Assembly: GCA_025934355.1 (NCBI GenBank)
Contig: JAICYF010000004.1
Span: 1-42,207 of the forward strand
Source of the DNA: Acidothermaceae bacterium
Lineage (GTDB): Bacteria; Actinomycetota; Actinomycetes; Acidothermales; Acidothermaceae
Direction: 5' to 3'
Length of the DNA: 42,207 bases
The notes beneath the pieces were generated by a model. It had not been told where the DNA came from and ran no database searches. It saw nothing but the letters and a program-made list of their open reading frames with translations. Position 1 is the stretch's first letter. Every line of letters begins with the position of its first letter. The translations under genes and the position numbers were made by a program. Shown one piece after another: positions 20,884 through 31,242 of this stretch.

Positions 20884-21786
20884 CTACGACTGGGAGTCAA
20901 GCAGCGCGCGAAGCGCGCCACCGAGTTCTGGATACGCGAACGTGAAGCCAGCGCCCAGCAATCGGGCGGGGAGCACCCGCTGACCGGTCACCACCGTCTC
21001 GGCGAACTCGCCCAACGCAACGCGCAACGCAGCCGCGGGTGAAATCAGCAAAGCCGGCCGGTGCACCGCTGCCGCAATTTCTCTTGTGTACTCGGCGTTT
21101 GTCACCGGGTTTGGCGCGGTGATGTTGACCGCGCCGCTCACGTCGTCCGACTTCAAAAGAAAACGGAGAGCCGAGATGTGGTCGGGCCGGGCGATCCAGC
21201 TGACGTATTGCTTGCCCGAACCGAGCCGCGCCCCGAGGCCAAGGCGAAACAGCGGCAGCACCTTGCCGAGCGCACCGCCGCGGGTGCTCAACACGATGCC
21301 GCTGCGCAGCCACACCGTGCGCACTCCGGCATCGGCGGCGGGGGTGGCCGCCGCTTCCCAGTCCTTGACGACATCAGCCAGAAAATCGTTGCCAGCAGGC
21401 GAATTCTCTTCAACGACGTGGTCGCCAGCGTCGCCGTAATAGCCCACGGCGGAACCGCTCAAGAACACTCGCGGCGGGTGCGCAAGTCGAGCAAGCGTCG
21501 TAGCGAGCAAGCTTGTCGAGCGCACTCTGCTCTCGCGGATCTCACGCTTGTAGGAGTCGGTCCAGCGATGGTCGCCGACGCCCGCGCCCGCCAGATGAAC
21601 GACGGCGTCGACTCCCTCGATCGCGGCGAGGTCAGGCCGGGTGTCAGCGGAGGGGTCCCACGACACCTCGTCGTCCGACTTTGCCGGACGACGCACAAGT
21701 CGCAGCACCTCGTCGCCCTCAGCCCGTGACACACGGGTGAACGCAGAGCCGATTAGCCCGGTGGCGCCCGAGACGAGGATGCGCAT
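20884..21786 (-). CDS. TIGR01777 family (YfcH-like) SDR oxidoreductase
   Basis: MRILVSGATGLIGSAF, VVHLAGAGVGDHRW, SGSAVGYYGD motifs. Confidence 0.94.
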   Translation of the reverse strand: MRILVSGATGLIGSAFTRVSRAEGDEVLRLVRRPAKSDDEVSWDPSADTRPDLAAIEGVDAVVHLAGAGVGDHRWTDSYKREIRESRVRSTSLLATTLARLAHPPRVFLSGSAVGYYGDAGDHVVEENSPAGNDFLADVVKDWEAAATPAADAGVRTVWLRSGIVLSTRGGALGKVLPLFRLGLGARLGSGKQYVSWIARPDHISALRFLLKSDDVSGAVNITAPNPVTNAEYTREIAAAVHRPALLISPAAALRVALGEFAETVVTGQRVLPARLLGAGFTFAYPELGGALRALLDSQS

Positions 21787-21796
21787 CAGCGCGCCA

Positions 21797-23365
21797 TCAC
21801 AGCCCGAGGTCGGCTTCGAATCGTCCTTCTTCGAGGCGCGTCTTCACCGTCGCGAGGAAGCGCGCGGCGTCGGCGCCGTCGACCAACCGGTGGTCATACG
21901 TCAACGCGAGGTAAACCATTGAGCGGACGGCGATGGTCTCGCCCAGGTCGGGGTCGTCGATGACGACAGGTCGCTTCACAACCGCGCCCGTGCCTAGGAT
22001 GCCCACCTGCGGCGGCAGCAGGATCGGGGTGTCGAATAACGCGCCTCGACTCCCGGTGTTGGTGATGGTGAACGTGCCGCCGGACAGCTCGTCGGGGTTG
22101 ACCTGATTGGCGCGGGTGCGGCCCGCGATGTCAGCGATCTTGCGGGCCAGGCCGCCGAGGTTGAGGTCGCCCGCGTCGCGGATCACGGGGACGAGAAGTC
22201 CGCGCTCGGTGTCAACCGCGATGCCCAGATGTTCGGCGTCGTGGTAGGTGATGGTGCCGGCAGCGGTGTCGATGCTCGCGTTCACCACCGGGTGCTGCTT
22301 GAGCGCCTCGACCGTGGCGAGCGCGAAGAACGGCAGGAACGAAAGCTTCACGCCCTCGCGCGCCTCAAAGTCAGCCTTGGCGACTTCACGAAGTCGGGCC
22401 ACGCGGGTCACGTCGACCTCGACGACGGTGGTGAGTTGGGCCGCGGTCTGCAGCGACTCCACCATCCGCGACGCCAACACGCCGCGCAGCCGCGACATTT
22501 TCTCGGTGCGTCCGCGCAGGGCGCTGGCTGCGGCGGCCGTGCTCGGAACCGCCGCGGAGGCAGCCTGCGAGCCCGTCGAGGGCGCTGGCGCGGCCGATTG
22601 CTTCGCCTCTTCGGCAGCTGCGATCACGTCCTGCTTGCGGATGCGTCCGCCGACACCGGTGCCGGTGAGGCGCGAAAGGTCGACATTGTGTTCGGCGGCT
22701 AGCTTGCGGACCAACGGAGTGACGTAGGTGTCGCCGGCCTCGCTGTTCGGTGCGGCAGGAGCAGGTGCGGCGGCTGCGGCAGGTGGGGCAGCGGGCGCAG
22801 CCGCGGCAGCCGGTGCGGGCGCAGGTGCAGGTGGAGCCTGTTGGGCCTGAGGTTGCTGCGCGGGCGCGGCTTCGGCTTGCGCGGGCTCGGGTTCGGCCTC
22901 CGGCTCCGCGTCGGCTTTCGCGGGTTCGGTCGCCGGCGCCGATGCGGCTTGCGGCTGCTCGGCTTGCGGCTCTTCGGCTTGCGGTTCTTGCGGCTCCTGC
23001 GTCGGCTCGGATGCCGATTCGTCGGTGGCCTCCGCCGCGGCGGCGGGAGCTGCTTGTTCGGCCGGCGCTTCGGCTTGCGCGGGCGCCTCAGCAGCCGCGC
23101 CGCCATCACCCGCGCCGCCGCCGCCCGAACCGTCGTCAATGACCGCGAGCTCGGCGCCGACCTCGACGGTCTCGTCTTCGGCGACGCTGATCTTACTGAG
23201 CACCCCGGACGCCGGCGACGGGATCTCGGTGTCGACCTTGTCGGTGGAAACCTCGAGCAGGGGCTCGTCCGCGCTGACCTGGTCGCCCTCCTTCTTTAAC
23301 CAGCGGGTGACGGTCCCCTCGGTGACACTCTCTCCGAGGCGCGGCATCGTGACTGAGACCGGCAT
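21797..23365 (-). CDS. sucB: 2-oxo acid dehydrogenase E2 (dihydrolipoyl succinyl/acyltransferase), single lipoyl domain
   Basis: Lipoyl motif [14 protein letters not shown], long Ala/Pro/Gln linker, [21 protein letters not shown], catalytic [17 protein letters not shown]. Confidence 0.93.
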   Translation of the reverse strand: MPVSVTMPRLGESVTEGTVTRWLKKEGDQVSADEPLLEVSTDKVDTEIPSPASGVLSKISVAEDETVEVGAELAVIDDGSGGGGAGDGGAAAEAPAQAEAPAEQAAPAAAAEATDESASEPTQEPQEPQAEEPQAEQPQAASAPATEPAKADAEPEAEPEPAQAEAAPAQQPQAQQAPPAPAPAPAAAAAPAAPPAAAAAPAPAAPNSEAGDTYVTPLVRKLAAEHNVDLSRLTGTGVGGRIRKQDVIAAAEEAKQSAAPAPSTGSQAASAAVPSTAAAASALRGRTEKMSRLRGVLASRMVESLQTAAQLTTVVEVDVTRVARLREVAKADFEAREGVKLSFLPFFALATVEALKQHPVVNASIDTAAGTITYHDAEHLGIAVDTERGLLVPVIRDAGDLNLGGLARKIADIAGRTRANQVNPDELSGGTFTITNTGSRGALFDTPILLPPQVGILGTGAVVKRPVVIDDPDLGETIAVRSMVYLALTYDHRLVDGADAARFLATVKTRLEEGRFEADLGL

Positions 23366-23421
23366 GGCGGTGGTGGCTCCCTGAATCGAGGGCGGCTGAT
23401 GAAGTTGGGGTGTGCTGAACC

Positions 23422-24798
23422 TCAGTCGTGCACGTGCAACGGCTTGCCCGCGAGCGCCAGGTGGGCTTCGCCGATGGCCTCGGTCTGGGTCGGGTGCGGG
23501 TGAATGAGCTGGGCGACCTCGCTGGGCAGCGCCTCCCAGTTGTAGATGAGCTGCGCTTCGGCGATGAGCTCGCCGACCCGGCCGCCCACCGCGTGGATAC
23601 CCACCACCGGACCCTCGTTGACCGCGATCACCTTGACCGCGCCCTTGGTCTTCAGGATCTGGCTGCGGCCGTTGCCCGCGAGGTCGTAGACGATCGTCTT
23701 GAGATTGTCGCCGTACTTCTCGCGCGCCTTGGCTTCGGTGAGCCCGACCGACGCGACCTCGGGGTCGGAGTAGGTGATCCGCGGGACGCCGTCGTAGTCG
23801 ATCGGCACCGGGTTGAGGCCACCGAGCCGCTCGGCCACCAAGATGCCCTCGGCGAAGCCGACGTGGGCGAGCTGCAGGGTCGGGATCAGGTCGCCGACGG
23901 CGGAGATCGTCGGAACCGACGTCTGGCAGTACTCGTCGACGACCACGAAGCCGCGCTCGAGCCGAACGCCCTGCTCCTCATAGCCGAGGGCCGCCGACAC
24001 GGGCCCGCGGCCGACGGCCACCAGCAGGTACTCGGCCTCAATGGTTTTGCCGCCCTCAAGGCTCACGACGACACCGTCGTCCGAGGTCTTGACGCTTTCG
24101 AAGCGGGCCCCGAGCTCGAAGTTGATGCCGCGACGGCGGAACGCCCGCTCGAGGAGCTTCGAGCTGTTCTCGTCTTCAAGCGGCAGCAGGTGCGGTAGCG
24201 CCTCCACGATGGTGACCTCGGCGCCAAACGACTTCCAGACGCTCGCGAACTCGACGCCGATAACGCCACCGCCGAGAACGACGACGGACGACGGGACGCG
24301 GTCAAGCCTCAGTGCGTGCTCGCTGGTGATGACCCGGTTGCCGTCGATCTCAAGCCCGGGCAGCGACTTCGATTCGGATCCGGTGGCGAGCAGCACGTGC
24401 TTGCCCTCGTAGCGCTGGCCGTCGACCTCGACCGCAGTGGGGGAGACCAGCTTCCCGGAGCCCTCGACGTACGTGATCTTGTGCGCTTTGACCAGACCCT
24501 GAAGACCCTTGTGGAGGCCGTTGACCACGCCGTCCTTGTATTTGTGAACGCCGGCGATGTCGATGCCGTCGAAGCTGGTCTGCACGCCGAACGTGGAACC
24601 CTCGCGGGCGCCGTCGGCGAGTTCGGCCGCGTGCAGCAGCGCCTTGGTCGGGATGCAGCCGCGGTGCAGACAGGTGCCGCCGACCTTGTCTCGCTCGATC
24701 AGCGCGACGCTCATGCCGAGCTCGCTCGCGCGGAACGCGGCCGCGTAACCGCCGCTTCCGCCGCCGAGGATCACGAGATCGAAGTTGCCGTTTGCCAC
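23422..24798 (-). CDS. lpdA: Dihydrolipoyl dehydrogenase
   Basis: [34 protein letters not shown]-terminal [13 protein letters not shown]. Confidence 0.97.
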   Translation of the reverse strand: MANGNFDLVILGGGSGGYAAAFRASELGMSVALIERDKVGGTCLHRGCIPTKALLHAAELADGAREGSTFGVQTSFDGIDIAGVHKYKDGVVNGLHKGLQGLVKAHKITYVEGSGKLVSPTAVEVDGQRYEGKHVLLATGSESKSLPGLEIDGNRVITSEHALRLDRVPSSVVVLGGGVIGVEFASVWKSFGAEVTIVEALPHLLPLEDENSSKLLERAFRRRGINFELGARFESVKTSDDGVVVSLEGGKTIEAEYLLVAVGRGPVSAALGYEEQGVRLERGFVVVDEYCQTSVPTISAVGDLIPTLQLAHVGFAEGILVAERLGGLNPVPIDYDGVPRITYSDPEVASVGLTEAKAREKYGDNLKTIVYDLAGNGRSQILKTKGAVKVIAVNEGPVVGIHAVGGRVGELIAEAQLIYNWEALPSEVAQLIHPHPTQTEAIGEAHLALAGKPLHVHD

Positions 24799-24907
24799 CG
24801 CGTACTCCTTGGTTGCCTTGTCACCGGCCGGTTCGCCATTTCATCAGCGCATTGGATGCGGACGGCGCCTGCGGGGTCGCCGAGGCGTCTAGGTCATCTT
24901 CCCACGG

Positions 24908-25855
24908 CTATGAGAGGACTGCCCTGCGCAGGTGCTGCCACAAGAAATCGGTCGCGTCGAACGCGGTGGACGGCGGGTCGGCGCCGAGCAGATCCGCGAT
25001 AGCAGTGGACGGCGGGGTCTTACCCGGCCACTGATGTCCCGCACCATCGACGACTCGCGTGATGACTGACTGACCACCGGCGCAGGTCCAGACCGACGTC
25101 GTGAGCGGCGGCGCTTTCGACACCGTTGGTGAGTCGGCGCAGCCGTCGGCGGCGAGGAACGGCGCGATGCTGGCGGTAAGTGACTTGTACGAGACGCCCG
25201 TGCGACCTTCGGGACCGACCCCGCCGTTGATCGGGACGTGTTCATCGGCGGTGCCGTGGATCGCGACCACCGTGATCGGGTGCGGTTCGGGGCATGCGGT
25301 TCCGAGCGTGCCGGCCACGGGGCCGATACCGGCAAGCTCGCCGGGGTCGCGGCAGGCCCACGTGTAGGTCATCATCGCCCCGTTCGACATGCCGACCGCG
25401 TACACGCGCTTGGGGTCGACGCCGTCGGCCTTCTCCAGCTGCGCGACGAGCGCGTGCAGAAACCCCACGTCGTCCACGTTGTTCCGTTGTGCCTGACCGC
25501 AGCAGTTCCCGACGTTCCAGGTGGCGTGCAGTCCGTTCGGATACGCGACGACGAAACCGTCGCGGGCCGCCTCGTCGTCCCATCCGTACGCCTTCTCCGC
25601 CTGCGTGGCGGAGCCGAGCCCGCCATGCAGCATCACCACAAGTGCCGGTTTGGTCGTGGCTGTCGTCGGGTGGACGACGATCGCGGTGCGCGTGCCATCC
25701 TTCGTCGAGATCGTGACCGTGCGGTGCGTGGCTGTTGGGCTGGGTCCGGCCGACGGGCCGAACGTTTGGCGCTGGCAGCCGGCGATCGCTAGGCAAAGCG
25801 CGATCGGGAGCACCACCATGGTGACGCGGCGGATCGCGGCGCGGGTTCGGTTCAT
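24908..25855 (-). CDS. PHB depolymerase-family esterase (LpqC-like lipoprotein)
   Basis: LVVMLHGGLGSA, GMSNGAMMTYTWAC, HGTADEHVPINGG; lipobox-like LCLAIAGC. Confidence 0.87.
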   Translation of the reverse strand: MNRTRAAIRRVTMVVLPIALCLAIAGCQRQTFGPSAGPSPTATHRTVTISTKDGTRTAIVVHPTTATTKPALVVMLHGGLGSATQAEKAYGWDDEAARDGFVVAYPNGLHATWNVGNCCGQAQRNNVDDVGFLHALVAQLEKADGVDPKRVYAVGMSNGAMMTYTWACRDPGELAGIGPVAGTLGTACPEPHPITVVAIHGTADEHVPINGGVGPEGRTGVSYKSLTASIAPFLAADGCADSPTVSKAPPLTTSVWTCAGGQSVITRVVDGAGHQWPGKTPPSTAIADLLGADPPSTAFDATDFLWQHLRRAVLS

Positions 25856-25900
25856 GCCGCCAACATCGGCCCCGATTGTTCGAGGCGGGTAAGGCGCGCG

Positions 25901-27427
25901 CTAGCCGGATGCGAGGTCTTCGGCCAGCTGCACGAAGGTGGCGACCGCGGCGCCGGTGCCGCCCTTCGGCGTGTAGCCGTACGGGTCGCCCTGGTTGAAC
26001 GCCGGGCCGGCGATGTCGAGGTGCGCCCACGGGATCGGCTGGCCGTTGTCCTGTTTTCCGACGAAGTCCTGCAAGAAGGTGCCGGCGACGAGCATGCCGC
26101 CGAAGCTGTCGCCGATGTTGGCGATGTCGGCCACCTGCGAGTCGAGCGACTTACGCAGCTCCGGCGGCAACGGCATCGGCCACATCTGCTCGCCGGCTCG
26201 CTTGGCCGCGTCGACCACGGAGCTGCGCAGCCTGTCGTCGTTGCCCATCACCCCAGACGTGCGGGCACCCAGGGCCACCAGCTGCGCGCCGGTGAGGGTG
26301 GCGGCGTCGATGAGCAGGTCGGGCTGCTCTTCGCTCGCGCGTACGAGCGCGTCGGCGAGCACGAGTCGGCCCTCGGCGTCGGTGTTGAGCACCTCGACCG
26401 TCTTTCCGCCATAAATGGTGAGGACGTCGGACGGCCGTTGCGCCGCGCCTGACGGCATGTTCTCAGCAAGCGGCGCCCATGCGGTGACGTTGACTCGAAG
26501 CTTGAGCTGCGCGATTGCGATCGTTGCCAGGACGACGGCGGCGGCGCCGCCCATGTCGGACTTCATCCAGTCCATCGACGCGGTGGGCTTGAGGGAGAGG
26601 CCGCCGGAGTCGAACGTGATGCCTTTGCCGATCAGGGCAATTGTCTTCTTGGCTCGGGGGTGGCGGTATTCGAGGCGCACGAGTCGTGGTGGGTTGACGG
26701 AACCTTGGCCGACGCCGATGACGCCGCCGAAACCGCTTCTCTTCAGTTGGCGTTCGTCGAGAATCTCGATGTCGAGATTGTTTTCTTCGGCGAGTTTCGC
26801 CGCGAAGTCGGCGAACTCCTTGGGGTGCAGGTCGGACGGCGGGGTGTTGACCAGGTCGCGCACCGCGCAAACAGCATCGGCGACGATTTGCGCCCGGGCA
26901 AGGGCTTTTCTCGCCTCGGCCGACCGCGCGTCGTCGACGACGATCGAGATGGCGGCGACCGGGTCGCGGTGGTCGGCCTTCGAGGCGTTGCGGTAGCGGT
27001 GATAGGCGTACGCGCCAAGCAGCGCGCCTTCGGCGATCGGTCGAATGCCTTGGCTGCCGCTCGTCGGCAACGTGAGGGCGACGTGGTTTGCGCCGGCGAG
27101 TGCGCGCAGGGCGACGCCGGCCGCGCGGCGGATCTGCTCAGGGTCGAGGTTGGCGCGTCGGGTGCGGGGCGCGTCACCGAGCCCCACAGCGAGGATGACG
27201 GGCGCGCCGGTCGCGCCGAAGGTGGCGATGCGGTGATGCTCGCCAGCCTTGCCGGTCGCGCCGAGCTGGGCCAGCGTCTCGGCCAGGCGGCCGTCGAGGG
27301 CGGCGTCGATGTTTTCCGCGCCCGGAGCGAGCGCTGCCGCGCCGTCCGCAGCTCGCATGACGCCGATGACCACCGCATCAGCGTCGATTCGGGCAGGGTC
27401 GGCTCGCCTCAAGGAGATCTCGCTCAC
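25901..27427 (-). CDS. pepA: Leucyl aminopeptidase (M17)
   Basis: GKGITFDSGGLSLKP, NTDAEGRLVLADAL motifs. Confidence 0.96.
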   Translation of the reverse strand: MSEISLRRADPARIDADAVVIGVMRAADGAAALAPGAENIDAALDGRLAETLAQLGATGKAGEHHRIATFGATGAPVILAVGLGDAPRTRRANLDPEQIRRAAGVALRALAGANHVALTLPTSGSQGIRPIAEGALLGAYAYHRYRNASKADHRDPVAAISIVVDDARSAEARKALARAQIVADAVCAVRDLVNTPPSDLHPKEFADFAAKLAEENNLDIEILDERQLKRSGFGGVIGVGQGSVNPPRLVRLEYRHPRAKKTIALIGKGITFDSGGLSLKPTASMDWMKSDMGGAAAVVLATIAIAQLKLRVNVTAWAPLAENMPSGAAQRPSDVLTIYGGKTVEVLNTDAEGRLVLADALVRASEEQPDLLIDAATLTGAQLVALGARTSGVMGNDDRLRSSVVDAAKRAGEQMWPMPLPPELRKSLDSQVADIANIGDSFGGMLVAGTFLQDFVGKQDNGQPIPWAHLDIAGPAFNQGDPYGYTPKGGTGAAVATFVQLAEDLASG

Positions 27428-27601
27428 GCTCCGGATGCTATCCGCAGCCGGTGTGTGACAACCCTGCGACGCGAGCCGCCGTTCGGTGCGGGCGTGGTCT
27501 GCGCTGCCCGCTTGGCGTGACGCGATTGCCAGCGCTGTGGAAAAACGCGTTCACTGAACGCGGCATCGAGCCCGCCCGGCCCAGGCGGTAGCGTCCCGGC
27601 C

Positions 27602-28705
27602 ATGGAGTCGTTGCTGACCTCGCCGCTGCACGACCGCCACGTCGCCCTCGGGGCAAAGCTCGGTGAGTTCGGTGGCTGGTCGATGCCGCTGGAGTACGCC
27701 GGCGGGGGAGTGCTGGCCGAGCACGCGGCGGTCCGCGACGCCGTCGGCGTCTTCGACGTCTCGCACCTCGGCAAGGCCTCGGTCACCGGCCCGGGTGCGC
27801 GCGCGTTCCTCAACGCCACCCTCACGAACGACCTCGACCGCATCGCCCAGGGCAAGGCGCAGTACACCCTGTGCTGCGACGACGCATCCGGCGGCGTCGT
27901 CGACGACCTCATCGTTTACCTGCGCGGCGACGACGACTGCTTCCTCGTCCCCAACGCCGCCAACACGGCCGAGGTGGTGCGCCGCCTCAGCGCCGCCGCG
28001 CCCCCCGACGTCCGAATTGAAAATCTGCATCGAGAGTTTGCCGTCATCGCGGTGCAAGGGCCTCAATCTAAAGAGCTTTTGGACGACGCGGGCCTGCGGC
28101 CCGAACTCGACTACATGGCGTTCCTCGACACCGACTGGGATGGCGTCCCGACTACCTTGTGTCGCTCTGGATACACCGGCGAGCACGGCTACGAACTCGT
28201 CGTCCCGGCCGCAGACGCGATCACTGCCTGGGACCGGATTTTCCAAGCGGGCGAGCGATTCGGTGCGAGAGCATGCGGCCTGGGGGCGCGTGACACGTTG
28301 CGCACCGAGATGGGATATCCGCTGCACGGGCAGGACTTGTCGCTCGACATCACCCCGAACCAGGCGCGCGTCGGCTGGGCGGTCGGCTGGAAGAAACCGG
28401 AATTTTGGGGCCGCCACGTCTTGCTAACGGAGCGCGAGCAGGGCCCGAAGCGAGTGCTGCGCGGTTTGGTCGCGCTTGACCGCGGCATCCCTCGCCCGCA
28501 CATGCCGGTGCGTGACGCCAGCGGCGAGACCGTCGGCGAGGTGACCAGCGGGACTTTCTCACCGACCCGGCGCGTCGGTATCGCGCTTGCGTTGTTGGCG
28601 CCGACGATTAGCGAAGACGACGAGGTTGTCGTCGACGTGCGTGGTCGGCCGTGCCCGACGCGCGTCGTCAAACCGCCGTTCGTCGACAGGAGTCCGCAGG
28701 CATGA
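27602..28705 (+). CDS. gcvT: Glycine cleavage T protein (aminomethyltransferase)
   Basis: [57 protein letters not shown]. Confidence 0.95.
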   Translation: MESLLTSPLHDRHVALGAKLGEFGGWSMPLEYAGGGVLAEHAAVRDAVGVFDVSHLGKASVTGPGARAFLNATLTNDLDRIAQGKAQYTLCCDDASGGVVDDLIVYLRGDDDCFLVPNAANTAEVVRRLSAAAPPDVRIENLHREFAVIAVQGPQSKELLDDAGLRPELDYMAFLDTDWDGVPTTLCRSGYTGEHGYELVVPAADAITAWDRIFQAGERFGARACGLGARDTLRTEMGYPLHGQDLSLDITPNQARVGWAVGWKKPEFWGRHVLLTEREQGPKRVLRGLVALDRGIPRPHMPVRDASGETVGEVTSGTFSPTRRVGIALALLAPTISEDDEVVVDVRGRPCPTRVVKPPFVDRSPQA

Positions 28706-29232
28706 CGGTTGCTAGGGACGGCACGCGGATCGTGCTCATCGGGATGATGGGCGCGGGGAAAACCACGGTCGGGATGGCAATTTCGCACCTCACCGGTTGG
28801 CCGTACATCGACAACGACGAGATCGTCGAGCAGCTGTCCGGCATGCCCACCCGTGACCTGCTGCAGCAACGCGGTGAAGCGGCCATGCGTGAGGCGGAAT
28901 TCGCCGCAGTGGACAAGGTTTTGGCGATGGAGACGCCGGTCGTGGCGGGCGCGGCAGCGGGCGTCGTCCTCAATGACGAGGTGTCGGCGCGACTGCACGC
29001 CGGCGCGTTCGTCGTCTATCTGCGGGCGACCGTCGAGACGCTTGTGGCGCGGGTGCAAGGGACGTATCGGCCCTGGCTCGGCGCCGATCCCGAAGAAGCC
29101 ATGCGCAAGTTATATGAGGGCCGGGAGGCGAAGTATGAGGCGCTCGCCGACCTCATCGTCGACGTCGACGGCGGCGTGCCCGACCAGGTGGCGAAGCACA
29201 TCCTCGAGGCCGCCAGGTTCGGGACGAGCTGA
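28702..29232 (+). CDS. Shikimate kinase-like P-loop kinase (divergent)
   Basis: [12 protein letters not shown]-loop, [14 protein letters not shown] lid; ATGA overlap with gcvT, AGGAG upstream. Confidence 0.75.
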   Translation: MTVARDGTRIVLIGMMGAGKTTVGMAISHLTGWPYIDNDEIVEQLSGMPTRDLLQQRGEAAMREAEFAAVDKVLAMETPVVAGAAAGVVLNDEVSARLHAGAFVVYLRATVETLVARVQGTYRPWLGADPEEAMRKLYEGREAKYEALADLIVDVDGGVPDQVAKHILEAARFGTS

Positions 29233-29267
29233 CCCGAACCCGCCCGAGTCTGACCCCGAACCCCGGT

Positions 29268-29325
29268 CGAGTGAAGGGTTTGGGCTGCGAATTCAGCTAT
29301 TTTCGCGACCCAAACCCTTCACTCG
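29268..29325. repeat. 17-bp perfect inverted repeat between convergent genes
   Basis: CGAGTGAAGGGTTTGGG (29268-29284) and CCCAAACCCTTCACTCG (29309-29325), with inner GCGAA/TTCGC pairing. Confidence 0.96.
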
Positions 29326-29372
29326 GCGAGGATTCCGGGCACCGGCCCGGTTAGGGCGGGTTGGAGCGGCGG

Positions 29373-30197
29373 CTACGGTCGGCCGGCGGCGCTCACCAGC
29401 AGGCTGACGAACATCGCGACCTCGCACAGCGCCCCGAGGACGTCACCCGTGATGCCACCAAGGCGGCGGACGGCGTGCGCCCGAACCGCCCACGCCACGA
29501 GCAGCGCGACGAAGACCGCCAACACCGCGCGCACCGCGCCATGCAGCGACCCGACCTCGGAGTCGAAGAGCCCGTAGCACCAGGCGCCGGCTGCGAGCAC
29601 GAGCGTCCATGCCGTAGCGGCGACACGTGACACCGAACCGGCCACGAGTGCGCCCATGCCCGATTCCTTCGCGGCCCGGACGCCGGGCCCGCAGGCCCAC
29701 AGCATCGCCACCCGCCCGGTGACCGTCGCCATCACCAACGCCTGGGTGCCGTGGTGGTCGAGCACGCTCGTCGAGAGTGCCAGCGCGTCGGTCAGCAGCA
29801 ACAGCACCAACGCCGCCGCGCCCAACGCTCCGACCGGTCCATCGCTCATCACCGCAAGCGCATCGGGCGCTGGTTTGTGCGACGCGAGCCCGTCGACCGT
29901 GTCGGCGAAGCCGTCCAGGTGCAGTCCGCGCGTCAACAGCGCGAGTGTGATGAGAGCGAGCGCGCTTGACAGCAGAGGAGGGATGAAGAGTTCTGTGTGA
30001 TTGGCGTGAACCCACACGTCGGGGCCCGGGAACACGTTGCGCGCGACGAAAAGCACGCCGGCCGCGACTCCGGCGAGAATCGCTCCCACGAGCGGGCTCC
30101 ACAGCATCGCGCGCCGCGCGGTCTCCCGATCGGCGCTCGCCCCGCGCAGCGGCGCGATGGTGAACAGCGTCACCGCCAGCCGAAGACCGTCAGGCAT
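29373..30197 (-). CDS. cobS: Adenosylcobinamide-GDP ribazoletransferase (cobalamin synthase)
   Basis: Multi-[18 protein letters not shown] motif; follows cobT. Confidence 0.94.
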   Translation of the reverse strand: MPDGLRLAVTLFTIAPLRGASADRETARRAMLWSPLVGAILAGVAAGVLFVARNVFPGPDVWVHANHTELFIPPLLSSALALITLALLTRGLHLDGFADTVDGLASHKPAPDALAVMSDGPVGALGAAALVLLLLTDALALSTSVLDHHGTQALVMATVTGRVAMLWACGPGVRAAKESGMGALVAGSVSRVAATAWTLVLAAGAWCYGLFDSEVGSLHGAVRAVLAVFVALLVAWAVRAHAVRRLGGITGDVLGALCEVAMFVSLLVSAAGRP

Positions 30198-31242
30198 CGC
30201 GGTCGCTGACGTGTGCCTCGTCGAACGTCGCCATCTCCGACAGGGTCGCCGCAGCTGCGCGCAACAACGGGACGGCGAGCAGCGCGCCCGTGCCTTCGCC
30301 GAGCCGAAGTCCGAGGTCGAGCAGCGGCGTCAGGCCCAGCTCACGCAATGCGATGGTGTGCGACGGCTCGGCAGAACGATGCCCGGCCCACCACCACGCG
30401 CGCGCACCAGGCGCTAGCCGCTCGGCGACCAACGCGGCCGCGCCAGACACAACGCCGTCGAGCAGCACCGGAGTGCGCCGAATCGCCGCCTGCGCCAAGA
30501 ACCCTGCCATTGCCGCAATATCGGCACCGCCGATTGATGACACAAGCGACAACCCGCTGTCTGTTGCCGCTCGCCGCATCGCCGACGCCACCACCTCGCG
30601 TTTGCGGGCCAATGTTGCGTCGTCGATTCCGGTGCCGCGCCCCGTCACCGACGTTGCGTCGACACCCGCGCACACTCCGACGATCGCCGCTGCCGGGGTG
30701 GTATTGCCGATGCCCATGTCGCCGGGGATCAGCAGGTCGGCCCCGCCGTCAATCGCCTCGTCGGCCAATTGGCGCCCGGCGAGAATTGCCTGCTGCGCCT
30801 CGGAAATCGTCAAAGCGTCTTCAACGTCGATGCGGCCAGACGATCGGCGCACCCGCCACTTGACGACGTCCGGCGGCAGTTCGACGCCGGGCAGATCGAA
30901 TGCCACCCCCAGGTCGGCCACCCGCACCGACGCACTGACCTGCGCGGCCAGCACGTTGACCGCCGCGCCACCCGCGACGAAGTTCGCCACCATCTGCGCG
31001 GTGACCTCGGCCGGGTAAGCCGAAACTCCGGACGACGCAACGCCGTGGTCGCCAGCGAACAGCACGACGGCAACCCGTGACGGCGGCGTTGGTGGGCACC
31101 CGCCTTGCACCCCAGCGAGCCAAATCGACAGTTGCTCCAGGTTGCCCAACGCACCCGTCGGTTTGGTCAGTCGATTCTGTCGGGCGCGAGCAAGCTCCTG
31201 TGCGGCGGCGTCCAAGCCCGGAACGGCGGGGAATTCAAGCAT
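30190..31242 (-). CDS. cobT: Nicotinate-nucleotide-dimethylbenzimidazole phosphoribosyltransferase
   Basis: [59 protein letters not shown]. Confidence 0.96.
   Translation of the reverse strand: MLEFPAVPGLDAAAQELARARQNRLTKPTGALGNLEQLSIWLAGVQGGCPPTPPSRVAVVLFAGDHGVASSGVSAYPAEVTAQMVANFVAGGAAVNVLAAQVSASVRVADLGVAFDLPGVELPPDVVKWRVRRSSGRIDVEDALTISEAQQAILAGRQLADEAIDGGADLLIPGDMGIGNTTPAAAIVGVCAGVDATSVTGRGTGIDDATLARKREVVASAMRRAATDSGLSLVSSIGGADIAAMAGFLAQAAIRRTPVLLDGVVSGAAALVAERLAPGARAWWWAGHRSAEPSHTIALRELGLTPLLDLGLRLGEGTGALLAVPLLRAAAATLSEMATFDEAHVSDRDA

Noticed and set aside
21797-24798. Novel 2-oxo acid dehydrogenase operon
   Set aside because: sucB-lpdA next to lipA/lipB is a standard actinobacterial arrangement.
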